Shown piece after piece: positions 24,102 to 37,085 of a stretch of DNA of 64,000 nucleotides. The notes beneath the pieces were generated by a model, which saw nothing but the letters and a program-made list of their open reading frames with translations, was not told the origin of the DNA and did no database searches. Origin of the DNA: Leucocoprinus leucothites (lineage: Eukaryota; Basidiomycota; Agaricomycetes; Agaricales; Agaricaceae); NCBI GenBank assembly GCA_013368445.1, contig JAACJO010000005.1, forward strand, positions 1,612,001 through 1,676,000, read 5' to 3'. Position 1 is the first letter of the stretch. Each line of letters opens with the position of its first letter. Position numbers and translations under genes: made by a program.

Positions 24102-27100
24102 ATGTCCCTTGCCTCAACCGAAGATTTGGTAGAACAACGCGTGGCACAATTAGAGCGAGTGCTTGCAGATGTCTTGGTGAAATTACGTTAACCACTTGTT
24201 TCCACAGAGCTATTTCAACTCGACGCAATGAACTGCTTCGCCAAATGTATCATATGATGCGGAGGCGCAACGATGTTGGTCCTGTTCTTACCCTGGAAGA
24301 GGCAGGCGATAGAGATCTGCAAGGATTCTTGCAGCGTTTCGATATTGCCAAAGAGTGCGCTATAATTCATTTTGCTTATTAGAAGATTCTAAACCGCTGT
24401 CTTGAAGCCTAGACATAGGAAGCATTACACATTTGAGTGAGAATAGCCTTCCTTCAGAGGATCAGCTTCAGTCCATTGCTTCTCCAACCCCACCTTCACC
24501 GACTCTCGACAAAAGTGATTTGCGCCGTGCAACCAGGAGCCAGAGTCGCGTCACGAGCTATACCAAATCTCCTTCTCCCGGTTCTTCCAAGCCGCCTTCG
24601 GCCTCTCTGCCGAATGTAGTTGATCAATCGATGTCGTCCTCAGGTGAAGGTGCAACACCAGACCAAAGAATGGACATGGATGCTGAGCCAGACGAACTTG
24701 ATTTAATTGGTTCTCCTTTGTCCGATGATGAAGTGAGTGTCCACTCAAACTTCTCGTTTCCGGATTTTAAGATCAAACTTTTGTCCAAGAAAAAGCAGAA
24801 GGAAGATGAAGAACATCATCATGAAATTGCTGGGGTCCTCGAACCACCTCTGTCCTCGCAAAATGAAGAGGAGACCGAGGGAGCGAGGGCAAGTGTCAAG
24901 TTGTCCGAAACCGAAGAGGATGAAGACGCTATGAAAGTCGACGTACCACTCGAGGAAGTAATCTCATCACAAGCAAAAGAAGCAGCGCCTGTTGAGGCAG
25001 TCGCCGTCGGAGTTTTGTCCCAAAACCTTCCCCAGAAACGCGAGGCAGCCCTTGAAGATGCTGATGTGCATATGGAGGGCTCGGAGAATGGGCCTGGCTC
25101 CGTTCCGGAGGAAAAGGTCAGCCAGACAATTGACGGACCTACTTCCTTTCCCCCTCAATCAGCAACTCTACCTTCATCCAACGAGCCCATTAAATCTTCC
25201 ATACCTTTTGTGTACCTTGGGCCATCTTCCCCCATACAACCCACTCCTATACCTCGTCCTCCCGTCATCGTCCTTGCCCCAAGTACCTCCATGGATACCA
25301 CATCTTTTACTTTTGATGAGAGTCCTTTCGTCGGTCCCGAGCAACCGAAAACACCCAACTCTCCCATCATCCACCGTCACCAATATAATCCAGATTATAC
25401 TTTGCCACAGTTGAAGAAACTACCTCCGGAATTTAATCGCAAAGTGAAGACCAAGTCCAGAAGAAAAGAAAAGGAGAAGGAGAACGGGAGGAAGGAGGAG
25501 TGGTTTCCCATGGGCATTAACAAATGGTCGTTTACCCTCAATGCGAACCCTGTCTGGAAACGAGTTTCACGACCGACGAAGTGCCTAAGCTCGCGTGAAT
25601 GGGCGGTATGAAAATAGACTTGACATCCCGCTTTTTCGTTAAACATTCCTTCTAGGTTGCCATGACAGAACTCAAACTCATAAGGACGTTTGACCGCATC
25701 GATTCTCTGAAGGACGGCGGTCGCTGGAGTTTCAGGCAGCCGAAGAAACAGAGGGGTGTGGGTGGTTTAGTGAAAACACATTGGGATTACCTCATGGATG
25801 AGATGGTAAGCTACAACCCAAAGCTTGTACCTCAATACTGAGACCTATGTGAACAGAAATGGATGCGAATTGATTTTCGGGAAGAACGTCGATGGAAGAT
25901 GGCCTTGGCTTATACATTGGCTACAGCTGTCATGGAGTGGCATGCCGCTGGATCTCTTGAAGAACGGGTGAAGAGTGGTATATGCGTTTTGTGGAACCCT
26001 GCGTATCTCAAGTCAGATGAACCACAAGGTGAACAGCAAAGTGATGATCTCATGCAGCCAGAAGTTCCAGACTCTCAGGAGAGCCAATTGCCCGGGCAGA
26101 AGGCAAGTGCTTTACTTGGCGTCGACTATGGTTCGGACGAAGAAGAGGATGAAGATCAGCAGGACGTTGTCGATGCACTACAACCTCAGATACTTCTCGA
26201 AGATGCTCTAGAATCTCCTTCACAGGAGGATGATACACATGGGGATCAAGAAGCACTCATAAAGCCTAAGACCGAAGAGAGTGAAGACACTTCCGCATTG
26301 CAACTTAATAACAGCACGCAGTTGGATACCCAACGAAATAGTCAGACTATGGACCATCCAATGGCCGATCCTGAAGAGAAGGATTTCAAAGAAGACCTGG
26401 TTGGGTTGAAATCAACCTCCAAGGATCCTATACTGGCTGCAAAATCAAGCTCGAACTCCAGTTCTAATAATGGCGACAGTGACGCTCCCACAATTTCTAC
26501 CAAATCCTCTTTCAAGCAGGCTTATGCCCCTTTGCGAGAACGGATACTAGAGTCTGATATTGACAAGTTATTCTTGGACCTAGACGATTTCCACATCACC
26601 CAACCCAGCGATGCGAAAGACGATGCGAAAGACGATGAGCTTCACGATCCCATCGTGATCGATCTTCTACCGGCTGACCTATCCACTATTTTCCCTGACC
26701 TTCATCCCCTCGGTCTCTTGGACATTGCACCACCAGCTCCTGTTCTCGAAGGAAGGAAGAAGGCTGAGAAGCGCTCCGACCGAGACGATCCCAATAAACG
26801 CATAGAAGATACTACGTATACCAAGCTTTTCCCCGTCGGCCAGTTCATGTACACTAAACCAACTCTCATTGGAGCTTTGCAGCCGTCAAAGAACTGGAGG
26901 GACGACCGCTGGTCTCCATTGGATGAGACTCCTGTATATGTGGAATACGAGGGACCAACACGACCACCAGAGGATATGATGAGCGGTATGGAACTGGTTG
27001 ACCGTTCTTGAACAATTATGCTGATACAATGATTAGAAATATTCGACAACCGGTTAAGCAATTCCGCGATACTTGCCCAGCAACAACTCATGTTTGCAGC

Positions 27101-28739
27101 CGCACGTGAACGGGACAAGGACCGGAGGCGGGCGACGGAACACCAGTGGAGCGTCAATGATGACACACTACTAAAAACTCTCATTGACCGGTACCCTTAT
27201 AATTGGCAACTCATATCGGAGAGTTTTAACGCAACACGGACCACGACACCGACGGACAAGAGAACAGCTCGAGATTGTTTCGAGCGGTGGAGGGAGAAGT
27301 GGGCACCCGAAGTTCGAAGACACCCCGAACTTCCACAACAACCTTCTGCGACCCCCGCCCAGGAGGAAGCCGCTGCAGCATCAACGTCGCAGATGACCAC
27401 TAGAGGTGTTAAACGGCTGGCTTCGAGTATGGCGGCAAATCCTGTCACCAATTCTTCGGGTGGGAGCGAACCGAAGAAACGTCGAAGGCATATATTACTA
27501 CAGGAAACGATACGTAGGTCCGCAAAGAAAAAGGTAGAGTTCCAACAGAAGATGCTCGGTACGTCCTAGCGAACTTGCCTTCAAGATTGATGCTGATCTG
27601 AAGCATGGACTAGGCACACAGCGGAAACCCTCGACTATCCACGAAACTCATGGTCCATTTAACAACATGCGTCATTTCTCACCCGCTGAGCTGAGTAGGA
27701 TGAAGGCAGAAAAGGATGCGAAAACCACCCACGAGATCCAGCTCCGTAAGAGGCAGGAAGAGGTTAATCGAGCTGCGCAACTACAAGCACGCCTGACGCC
27801 TGTCAGTACCATCTTCGTCCCCTGTAATTGAATACGCTCATCTCTTACAGGCACAACTCCAATCTTTACAGTTGCAGCAACAACTTCTCCAGCAGCAACA
27901 GCAACAGCAGCCACAATCCACCCAACCAGCCCAGCAGTCCCAACAAACAGGAACCCCGACCCAAACCCAAGGACAGCAACAGACACAACCCCAACAAGGT
28001 GGTCAGCAAACGGCACAGCCAGTCCAGGCACAAGCCCAAGCAGTTTCGGTCGCACAACCGGCGGCACAGCAAGTCCCACAGTCAGCTCAAGTGGCAAATA
28101 TTGCACAACGCTCTCAGAACACGTTGTTAGCAAATCAGGCGCTCGGTAATTTTCGAGGACAAGTGAATATATCGCGAATCAACTCACCCAACGTTGCTCC
28201 AGGGGCCCCACGCCTAACTCCTCAACAAATCCTACAACTTCAGCAGCAAGTACGACCTGGAAGTCAACCTACGCAGAGCAATCAAGTAGCCGGACATCCA
28301 CTGGGGCAACAGGGGCAGATTTTAGTCCCGTCATTGAACGGAAATTCAAATGCGCTCAATGGCGCCCATTTGACAGCCTCATTTGTCAGTCGCGACTCAA
28401 CCTCATCACCCGCACATGTGTCACCCCCACGTAAATCGGCGACGCCAACTAATATCAATTCCCCACGGATAACGGCGGACCAGACTCAACATGGGCAGGT
28501 GCAGATGGGCATTTCTGGGGCTCAGGTGGCTGGAAGTGTGCTGGCCAGGCCACCAGCAAATTTGAATTATTATAACACAATAACGGGTCTTACCCCAGAG
28601 CAATTGAATGTTCTCCGTTACATGGTAAGTTTTTCTGTCATATTTTTCCGGCAGTATTCATGTTAGTCGACGATAGCACCAGCATCATCAGCAACAGCAA
28701 CAGCAACAACAGACCACGCAACAGGACGGCCAGGGTTAG
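24102..28739 (+). CDS. EAF1: Eaf1/Vid21, scaffold subunit of the NuA4 histone acetyltransferase
   Basis: Platform protein that holds the NuA4 histone H4/H2A acetyltransferase together. The ATG at 24102 gives MSLASTEDLVEQRVAQLERVL, then RRNELLRQMYHMMRRR across an intron. A long acidic, Ser/Pro-rich region follows. The HSA domain lies at about 25690-26000 (HWDYLMDEMKWMRIDF, then ERRWKMALAYTLA) and binds actin-related proteins. A SANT/Myb domain (HQWSVNDDTLLKTLIDRYPYNW, then ARDCFERWREKW) is at 27135-27310. The C-terminus is very Gln-rich (27870-28100 and 28680-28720). The last exon joins at 28677 (GATAG acceptor), giving HQHHQQQ and a stop at 28737-28739. A 12-base tandem repeat at 26620-26643 duplicates DAKD. 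Domain order matches fungal Eaf1. Confidence 0.9.
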
Positions 28740-29850
28740 CCGCGGCGTCCAAGGGGCTCATTGAGACGAGTCATCATATTCATTATAATTCACGACCCAT
28801 TCTCTAAACCCATTGTATTGATATAATTTGTGTGGAATGGTGTAGGGTTTTCGTATTGGCTAGCTCGTATCACGTGGCTGACCATGCTGCTCGATTGACT
28901 ATTGGATGGACATGGTAAGAAGCCGTCATTTTGATATACTCAACATGGCGTTCGAGAATTCTGAGTGGCAACTATCACAGTCGCTAACAGCATTGATGGT
29001 GATGAGAATCTCCATTGTCATTCAGTCGTGAATACCTAGGATGTCCAAATAACCTAGAGACGCACTTGAGGGTTGAAATTCATCAAAAGAGACTGAGCAC
29101 CGCTTTGTCTCTGCAAAGATATTCCCCTTCATTCCTAGAGAGCTTCCGATCTCCTAAAGAAGTTGTCGAACGGAATTTTAGTTGTGTAATATAAATGATG
29201 ACACCTATTTCTTAGGAATATTCGTGATGTGTTTTGTCTTGGCTTGTGATCCTTCGAGGGATGAGACGAAAAGTTGGATGGGCGGCGAGTGACCTCCGTT
29301 GTCACAAAATGGCCAACGGAATGATGTCGTTGACCGCCGAGAACCGTTGAGGGTGAAGCCAAACCAGCAATTGCGCGCATTCCATTGCGAGCATATACAA
29401 GACGCGGACCTCGGGATATGTTCTGCAAGCCCTTCCGATGATCAAGGCATGAACCAGGACGGAGAAGACGCAGTCAGTGCGAGAGCAGTAGGCGACAAAA
29501 GCGGACAGGAATGACAAGGATAAGGCATGTATATATATACCAAATCGAGTAGTGTCACACGCCGAGGAGGCCAACATAATTCGGCAATAGCCTGGGACAC
29601 AGCTGCAGACTTGTGTCGGTCTTTTTTACCCCCCACATCTTTCTCTCAATCCGTAACCACCTTTCCACTCCTTCCTCCACTTTCCGCCCACCTTCCTTTC
29701 CTTTTCCCGCCTTCCGCTCCAACTTTCCGTCAAGACACGTCTATCTGGTGCGTGCATCATTGCGGGGATAGTCTTTGCGCCTCCCCCGCGTTGCAAACAT
29801 ATGGCGAACTCACTTTTCATCTCACTTATAGGTGTCTTTGATCACTTACC
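28740..29850. other. Intergenic, about 1.1 kb, promoter of the GH5 gene
   Basis: No supported gene. Leftward frames at 29135-29577 look like chance. The right part holds a TA-rich box and a pyrimidine tract, listed separately. Confidence 0.5.
29526..29740 (+). promoter_or_regulatory. Candidate core promoter: TATA-like box and long CT-rich tract
   Basis: An alternating TA run (about 29528-29537) is followed by a strongly pyrimidine-rich stretch from about 29617 to 29735 on the coding strand, ending about 110 bases before the GH5 ATG. CT-rich blocks just upstream of the transcription start are common in strongly expressed fungal genes. The assignment is by position and composition only. Confidence 0.4.
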
Positions 29851-32643
29851 ATGGCCAGCGACCCATCTCGGAACATACCATATGACCCTCTCCCACTCAC
29901 TGGTGAAGAGCAGCGCAACCATGCCCTATACAATGCCCCTCCCTCACCAGACCCCCACCTCACCTCCTTCAACACTCCAGAAATGCGTGCGACAGACATC
30001 GGCGGGGCTGATTCTGGACTTCCTTCTGGTGCTGCCAATCCTCGTTTCCTAGGCCCCGCTCTCTATGATGATCCTACCCTCCGCCCTCGTGAATCCTTCG
30101 CATCCTCCTATCATACCGGGAACAGTCAACCTCCATCCGAATTTAACTCGTCCGTGTACGCTCTCAATGATCCAAACGATCGCTTCCAGGGTGGATATCG
30201 CGATGACCCACACGAGGGTTACTATGGTGGCGACCCGAACACAATGCCCATGTCGCCGGTTGGACAGTCCAGGATGCTCGAGGAGAAACGAGCTGTCTAT
30301 GCCGCTCCCGCAACAAAGTCGCGTAGAAAAATTATCATCCTCGCAGCCCTCGCAGGGCTCATTCTTCTTGCTCTCGCTGTTGTCATTCCCCTTTATTTCG
30401 CTGTCATTCGACCCAAATCACAATCAGACGCGGATAGCCACTCCGATAGTGACAAACCCTCATCGACAGGTAAACCCGGTACCCCTCAGAACCGCATCAT
30501 TACTGGTGGAGATGGTTCCGAAATAATTATGGAGGATGGGACCAAATTTACGTATAAAAATCCTTTCGGCGGGTATTGGTACTATGATGAAGAAGATCCA
30601 TTCAAAAACGCCGCTCGTGCTCAGTCGTGGAACCCAGCTCTCAATGAAACGTTCAACTATGGCATCGATAAAGTCAGGGGGTGAGTGCAGTAATTCATCA
30701 TTTGCATATTGCCCGCTGAAAAATGTTCTCACGTAGAGTCAATATTGGAGGTTGGCTTGTAACTGAACCCGTGCGTATTCTCCTGAGTCTCTTGCTCTTC
30801 TTTCACTCACCCTTTCAATCAAAACAATAGTTCATGTAAGTAATTCATATTCCCTGACTGTAATCTTGTAGCTCAACGAACCTGACAGTGCCCCTGCTCT
30901 TTTTGAGAAATACCATGGATCTACACCAGCGGCAATTGACGAGTGGACGTTGAGTGAGAACATGCGCTCAGATAGTGCCAGTGGAGGGATCAATCAACTC
31001 GAGGACCACTATAAAACATTCATTGTTGAGTCATCAATCGTCCAACCCACTGGCGTTGCCTGACATGTTTCTAGACCGAACGAGATTTTGCGGAAATCGC
31101 CGGTGCTGGTCTCAACTATGTCCGAATTCCGATTGGGTATTGGGCGGTTGAAACTCGAGGCGAAGAGCCCTTTTTGGCGCACACGTCCTGGCAGTAAGTT
31201 GACCATTGTGCCCCGATGATAGTGGTACTCACTATTAGTTAAAGATACTTCTTAAAGGCGATTAAGTGGGCACGTAAATACGGGATTCGGATCAACCTAG
31301 ACCTACATGCTCTGCCGGGAAGTCAGAATGGCTGGAACCACTCAGGGCGACTGGGCACCGTTGGCGTCCTCAATGGACCTATGGGTTTTGCAAACGCTCA
31401 ACGTTCCCTTGACATCATCCGTATTTTAGCTGAATTCATCTCTCAACCTCAGTACAAGGATGTTGTGACGATGTTCGGCATTGTCAACGAACCTCAAGCA
31501 CCCGTTATGGGTCAACAGGCCCTAGCTAGTTTGTGAGTTTCTGTGAGATAAAATGATCGAAATTCAACAGCTCACTACGTTTGTACAGTTATCTAGAAGC
31601 GTACAACATTGTTCGCAATGCTGGGGGCGGAACCGGTGCAGAGAAGGGATCTTGGATCTCCATTCACGATGGTTTCCTACCACGAAATCAATGGGTCGGC
31701 GTTCTGCCCAATGCAGACCGTATTGCTCTCGACTCCCACCCCTACATCTGCTTCGGTGGACAGTCCGACAGTCCAATGTCAAGTTATCGTAATGTACCAT
31801 GCGCTAACTGGGGTAGTGCTGTGAACACCTCGATGAAGGATTTCGGTTTAACGGTTGCTGGAGAATTCAGCAATGCTGTTACAGACTGCGGTCTCTGGCT
31901 GAATGGCGTCGATTTGGGAACTCGCTATGAAGGGACCTACCAGGGTACTTCACAAGCTGTCGGAAATTGCACGGAGTGGACGGATTGGACGAAATACGAT
32001 GACCAGATGAAATCCGACATCAAAAACTTCGCCCTTTCAAGTATGGATGCCCTTCAGGTTATTCAATTTCATTTCTTGCGCTCAACTGTCAGTCTAACAT
32101 ACAAGTTTCAACTCCTAGAACTATTTCTTCTGGACCTGGAAGATTGGGAACTCTAGTACAACGGGAAAAGTTGAAAGCCCTGCCTGGTCATACCAGTTAG
32201 GACTTGAGAATGGCTGGATGCCTGAAGATCCTCGCCAGGCGATGGGTGCTTGTGGTAATGACAGCCCCTGGGATCCCCCTCTTCAAGCATGGCAAACAGG
32301 TGGCACCGGTGCCGGAAATATCCCTGCCAGTGTTACAAGCTCCTATTCTTGGCCCCTTGCAAGCATTAGTGCCGCAGGGGCTGTCAACCTCCTTCCTTCC
32401 TACACTCCTACTGGTCCCATTCCTACACTACCTGCTCCCACCGTTACTGCGCCCAGTGGCTCAACAGCGACTCCGACTGCAAGTGCAGGAAATGGCTGGA
32501 ACAACCCTTCTGACACCGCTGGCCTCATGGTCGATATTTCGGGATGTACATATCTCGATCCCTGGGTGAATCCTAATACCGCTCCCCCACCTGTATGCAA
32601 CGCTGGTGCAGCTGCACCTGCGATCACCCCACCTCCTACATAG
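29851..32643 (+). CDS. Membrane-anchored glucan 1,3-beta-glucosidase, GH5 (ExgD-like)
   Basis: Exo-beta-1,3-glucanase-type hydrolase tethered to the plasma membrane, with its catalytic domain facing the wall. The ATG at 29851 starts a cytosolic tail of about 160 residues rich in Pro, Asp and Tyr. A basic stop (KSRRK) and a transmembrane helix (IIILAALAGLILLALAVVIPLYFAVI, about 30330-30400) follow, a type II topology. The catalytic domain begins GVNIGGWLVTEPF. It includes NYVRIPIGYWAVE, INLDLHALPGSQNGWNHSG, the acid/base site in IVNEPQ (near 31485), HPYICF and the nucleophile in VAGEFSNA (near 31860). The family's NYFFWTWKIG region is split by the last intron. A Thr/Pro/Ser-rich tail ends the protein. 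It resembles Aspergillus ExgD in architecture. Confidence 0.92.
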
Positions 32644-33211
32644 AATGTTTACTATCCTCCGGATGTCTCCCCGTTACATTATTCTCGCGGGCTTTCGCTA
32701 GTATGGGGTTTGTTTGATTATTCGTATACCTTCCCTCTTTATATATACATGGACACTGTCGGACTAGCTTATTAACTCGCACTCTTTTGAACTATTCGAA
32801 GTAATGTACACAACCGATCTTGTCTGCAGTAATCCAATCTTGATTGACCACACCATTATTTCGGTGTTGTATCTTACCGCTCAGAAATGCTTACATGCTT
32901 CTGTATTGTTAAACTTCTAAGTCTCTTGAGACTTTTTCTGGCGTCACCCTTACCGCCTGGGCGTCGCGTAGGAGGTATTTACCGCAATACGACCACCGCA
33001 AATTATTATAACCGGTAATATACCGCCTCAAACAAAAACGGGACGAGATTAGCCCTTGGATCGAGGGCAAATCCTTTAGCACTTTATACGGTAAGGGGTA
33101 TCAGGATTATTCCAAAGACATGATCTTATACGGCACCACGGAAGCGAAGAATGTGACAAACCAAAACAAGTCCTACTGCAACTTTCATTTGTATTCCGCG
33201 TCTGGAGCATT
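32644..33211. other. Intergenic between convergent genes, with repeated TACCGC motifs
   Basis: Shared 3' region of the GH5 and NmrA-like genes. It contains four copies of TACCGC (32875, 32951, 32980, 33021) and a near-palindrome around 33005-33022 (ATAACCGGTAAT). No gene seen. Confidence 0.5.
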
Positions 33212-34332
33212 CTATTTCGCAGCTTTGGCAGTAGCTTCAGCCTTCAATTTCGAGACGAGGTTCTTAACCAATTCACTGTCCTTCAGCCACTCCCGATAGG
33301 ATTTCGCATGAGGATAGATAGAAAGAGTTTGGTCTTTGTCCTATAAATAGACATCAATCATCCAAGGACTCGACCAATTTAGATAGGCGTGGTACATACC
33401 CGAACGCCACTGTCGGGTCCCGCACGAGCGACATATTCCCAAGACAAATACATGAGCTCGGCGGCAGGATGGTCGGCATAACGCGAGGCTTCGAATTGCT
33501 CTCTGGTGAGCTCTAATGCGAGCGATGCTTTCTCTCCTGATACTTCACTGAACTGGTTGACAATATCGCGAAGACTGAGATAATCGACGACGATCTTAAT
33601 ACGTTTTCCTGCGTGAATATAAATCATTAGTGTACCCATTGGCAGGGAGATCAAACTAACCGCTATATGTTTCAGGTTCCCGGAAGGCGGGAACAACCCA
33701 AGCGCCATGGTCGGCGACACTGTAGGCGAAAATAGGGACGTCTGGAAGGAAACCAACAGACCAATGGAACCCTTGCTCTTCGTTATACTGGGGCGCGAAG
33801 AAGCTTGTCCAAAAATTTTCATAGTACATCGGGATATGCACAAAGGTGTAGGGAATCCCGGATTCAACAATGCGATCCTCGATGAGGGCTTTGGACGTCC
33901 AACTGATAGCCTTGCACTGGCCTTCACGGCCTTCAACAGTTGACCAGACGAGATGCTTGGCGCAGACAGTCTTCGCAGCTTCAACGATGTGTTTTCCATG
34001 GAGCTGTTCAGCGTCATATCCATGTTCATAGAATTGAGTGAGGCCGTAAATTCCCCAAGCACCGGAAAATGCCTTGATGGTCTCATCGAGAGAGCTCAGA
34101 TCAGCCTTGACAATTTCGACGCCTCTAGCGGCAAGGGCGCGCGCCGCTAGGCTGTCGGGATTTCTAGTAACGCCACGAACCGTGAAACGTCCACTAGGCT
34201 CCTTGAGCAAAAATTCGACAACGGAGCCTCCCTGTCTAATCAAAAATTATCAGCTATTGATACAATTAGTTGACCCTCTCAAATGATGACTTACTGTCCA
34301 GTGGCCCCAGTGACAACAATCAATTTCGACAT
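33212..34332 (-). CDS. NmrA-like family NAD(P)-binding protein
   Basis: Atypical short-chain dehydrogenase fold. Relatives either sense NAD(P) and regulate (NmrA) or reduce small molecules. The ATG at 34332 gives MSKLIVVTGATGQ, and splicing (GTAAGT...TTAG) completes the dinucleotide loop as GATGQQGGSV. Typical next elements are VRGVTRNPDS, GVEIVKADLSS, VWSTVEGR and a Rossmann-like core with YTFVHIPMYYENF. The protein closes with SYREWLKDSELV and a short Ala/Lys tail. The catalytic Tyr-x-x-x-Lys of classical SDRs is not obvious, as usual in this family. Three or four exons. Substrate unknown. Confidence 0.88.
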
Positions 34333-35660
34333 GGCTAAGATAAAGAAATTTTACGATAACGAGAACGAGGAAGTGAGTGAGAGGGCTTGGCGTAAATGAA
34401 AAAAAAAGTCTTCTGGGAGCTCAGTGACTAGCCCAGCACCGTTTTATCAGATTCAGATTCTAGCACATAATCAGGCTTATCCTTCGAAGTCTCTGAAGGG
34501 GGCCGCCTCATTTACGGCTTGTTCGCTCTGCTATCCTTCTTAAAGGGGAAAAAATGGCCCTCTTGACCTGCAGATCGGAATCATGACATATCGTGTGAAT
34601 ATCAAAAGATATCAAACCCATCTATTGAATTGAAATTGTTGGTTAGTAGGTAATGGCTCTTGGGTGATTGTATATCGTTTTCATCTAGAAGGCCTCACCC
34701 CAAACCCCAAACAGCTATCAATACGATCAGCAACACACACCATATTTACCCTACTTTCGGTGCCGTCACAGCGCTACAGACTGCTACAGAGCTTGCAGGC
34801 GTCGACCGGGTCGATCGTAGTGGCTGTGTCGATGATCCAAACAGACTGTGGCTGGCTCACTTGGCTGAAGAGTGTTGTATCCGATCATTTCGGCTACATT
34901 AAGTATCCTCTATATGATATACGATAGCTCGTCTAGCGCCCTGGATCATCCAGCCATCTTCTCTCTAAGCCGAGTAGGTTACCCCTGGTTCATCGTTGCA
35001 CAGGTCTCTAATTATGTGCGCATTCATTAACCAGATGGAGAGGAAGTTTGACAGGTTAAGATCACAACAGGATCCCGCTGATATTCAGAATACATGATCT
35101 CATGATCCCACCAATGTTTGCAGATAGATGTCAAAGATCATAACGGAGATGGTTTGGCGCACTTCTAACTTGAAGGATAACAGGGAAAGCCGAAAGGGGA
35201 GCATCGTAGCCCCACCTCCACTCTTTTGGATAAGGTCGTCAGTGTAACAATCCAGCAGCATGTCTGCAGGCTGATTTTCGGGAAGAGCCGACTTCTAGTG
35301 GGACCTTCTCAATAGGTATTCTGTGGTCTTTTAGAGTCTTAAAATGCACTGTGCCCCGTGGATGGACCAAACTCTTACCATATTATCGTTTACATTCGAC
35401 CGTATGAGAGTGGAGCGGGACCATGGTTTCTATGTTGCAACTCTGCTGGCGAATCGGCATCAGTCCTGAAATTTCCTCTCCCGACCCTTAGATGCTTTCA
35501 ATTTTCCCGACGAGACACATTTTGCCTGAAAATGTCGTCCTCCATTTGGGGTTAATAACGTTACCATTTAATCCCCTGCCTCCCCGTTCCCACTGCCAAT
35601 TCAGTCCCCACCGAACCGTCCACACAGATCGCATAAAAAGAGGCCGCTCCTCTTTTCCAA
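34333..35660. other. Intergenic, about 1.3 kb, no gene supported
   Basis: Upstream regions of two divergent genes. Frames open at 34660-34927 have no family character. The right end contains a TATA-like box and a hairpin next to the DUF6533 start, listed separately. Confidence 0.5.
35636..35656 (+). promoter_or_regulatory. 8-bp inverted repeat (stem-loop) directly before the DUF6533 ATG
   Basis: AAAAGAGG, a 5-base loop (CCGCT), then CCTCTTTT, ending four bases before the first ATG at 35661. It overlaps a TATA-like CATAAAAAG. If that box works as a TATA element, transcription would begin at or after the first ATG, and translation would use the in-frame ATG at 35673. Confidence 0.5.
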
Positions 35661-37085
35661 ATGGCAGCCTCCATGTCCGGAATCAGTCAGGTCAACATCG
35701 CCGCGGCATCCACTGTTAGCGATGACCCCCAAGTGCAGCTGGCGCTTGCTGGCGGCTTTCAGCTCATCCATATCCTACAGGTTTATACCTCGTCGATGGT
35801 ACTTGAGGATGTTTCTCCTGGAAGGCTCAACTTGTTAATTGATATTTAGATGGCTCTCGCGGTCTGGGACTGGATGGTATGTGCTCGGAGTGAGTTTTTC
35901 GTTCTATTTGTCAGACTTGGATGGTTGACTGACCTGTTTGCAGTGGAATGGTACAGGATCTGGAAGAGGGAATGGTCGGCCATCAAGTGCCTATATATCT
36001 GGACGCGATATTACGGAATCGCTTGCTTCGCAGTCAACCTCTGGCTCTTCAACGCGGAATTCACTATCGAACAATGTAAAACTTTGTCAGTAAAATCTAT
36101 CTCCCTATCTATCTACGCCCCCTCATGTTACCCCAGGCATTATTTGATTGCAGCTACTTGCATGTGGGTCACCCTTGGTTCCGGTATGCAAATCATATTC
36201 ATGCCATTTACGCAAATGACTTACCCCCTGACAGAGGCCATCCTCGCAATTCGAACCTACGCCTTCCTTGGGAAAAAGCTATGGGTTGGTATCTTGATGT
36301 CGGTTATGCTTCTCGGAGAGACAGCTTTCCTTCTCTATGTCTCAATTGCTGCGGTCTATCAGATCCCCCCGCCTATTGGAGACAGAGGCCCTTGTACCGC
36401 GAGTGACAAGCCCGGAAAACACGTTGTTAGCGGTTTTTGGCTTGCTCCAGTGGTCTTCGACCTCATTTGTACGGCTATGACTGTCGGCAAGGTCTGTTTC
36501 CTTTCGTTTTCATTCAGGCAGAAAACCAATGTTTATTTATTTATTTCAGTCGTGGAAGCTCCGTGATGTGGGCGTTCGATCAGGTCTTGTCTCCATCTTT
36601 GTCCGTGAAGGTATCTTCTACTTCATCGCTGTTGCTGGGGTCAACGTTTTGAATGTGAGCCTTCATCTGAATGAGTTTTGACATGTTCTGAACTTTCTTC
36701 AGGCCGCTTTCATGATCCAAAGCAGCAACCCGAGTCTCCAAAATATAAATTGTTCGTTTTGTTACCTTGCTCTTTTCTTTGTTTTCTTTGATCTAACTCG
36801 GGCGCAGGTTATCTGGCACTTGTTCTTTCTCAGGTTCTTTGCTGCCGCCTTGTGTTGAATCTCCGCAGCCAGACCGACCAATCGACCACTCATACTACTT
36901 CTGAATCCCACCCCTCTTTCGCTGTGAGCGCGTCGCGCAACCCTCCAAATTATAGCATCCCTCTCAAAAAGTACCGAGGAGCAGCTGGAATGAAGAGTCA
37001 AGATGCACATAGCGATGACCTATTTGACGGCGTTAAAGTCCAGGTTAGCCATCCTCGTGATTTCACCGTCTCAGAAACTAATTAG
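35661..37085 (+). CDS. DUF6533-type multi-pass membrane protein (basidiomycete-expanded family)
   Basis: Member of a large basidiomycete family of seven-helix-like membrane proteins of unknown role. The N-terminal domain (DDPQVQLALAGGFQLIHILQ, then MALAVWDWM, EWYRIWKREWSAIKCLYIWTRYYG) carries the family's usual W/Y-rich pattern before TRY. Further hydrophobic helices follow: GIACFAVNLWLF, YLIAATCMWVTLGSGM, LWVGILMSVMLLGETAFLLYV, FWLAPVVFDLICTAMTV, IFYFIAVAGVNVLNAAF and YLALVLSQVLCCRLV. A hydrophilic tail of about 70 residues ends VSETN. To keep the frame, the second intron is best read as GTGAGT...TTTGCAG (about 35892-35942). About six introns. The function is not known and is not inferred here. 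Confidence 0.85.

Noticed and set aside
27672..28133. Leftward Val/Ala/Leu-rich frame that looks like a membrane protein
   Set aside because: Antisense of the Gln-rich EAF1 C-terminus; composition artefact.
29135..29577. Two leftward frames of 91-97 codons in the EAF1-GH5 gap
   Set aside because: No recognisable family, no convincing splice partners, and they run into the GH5 promoter.
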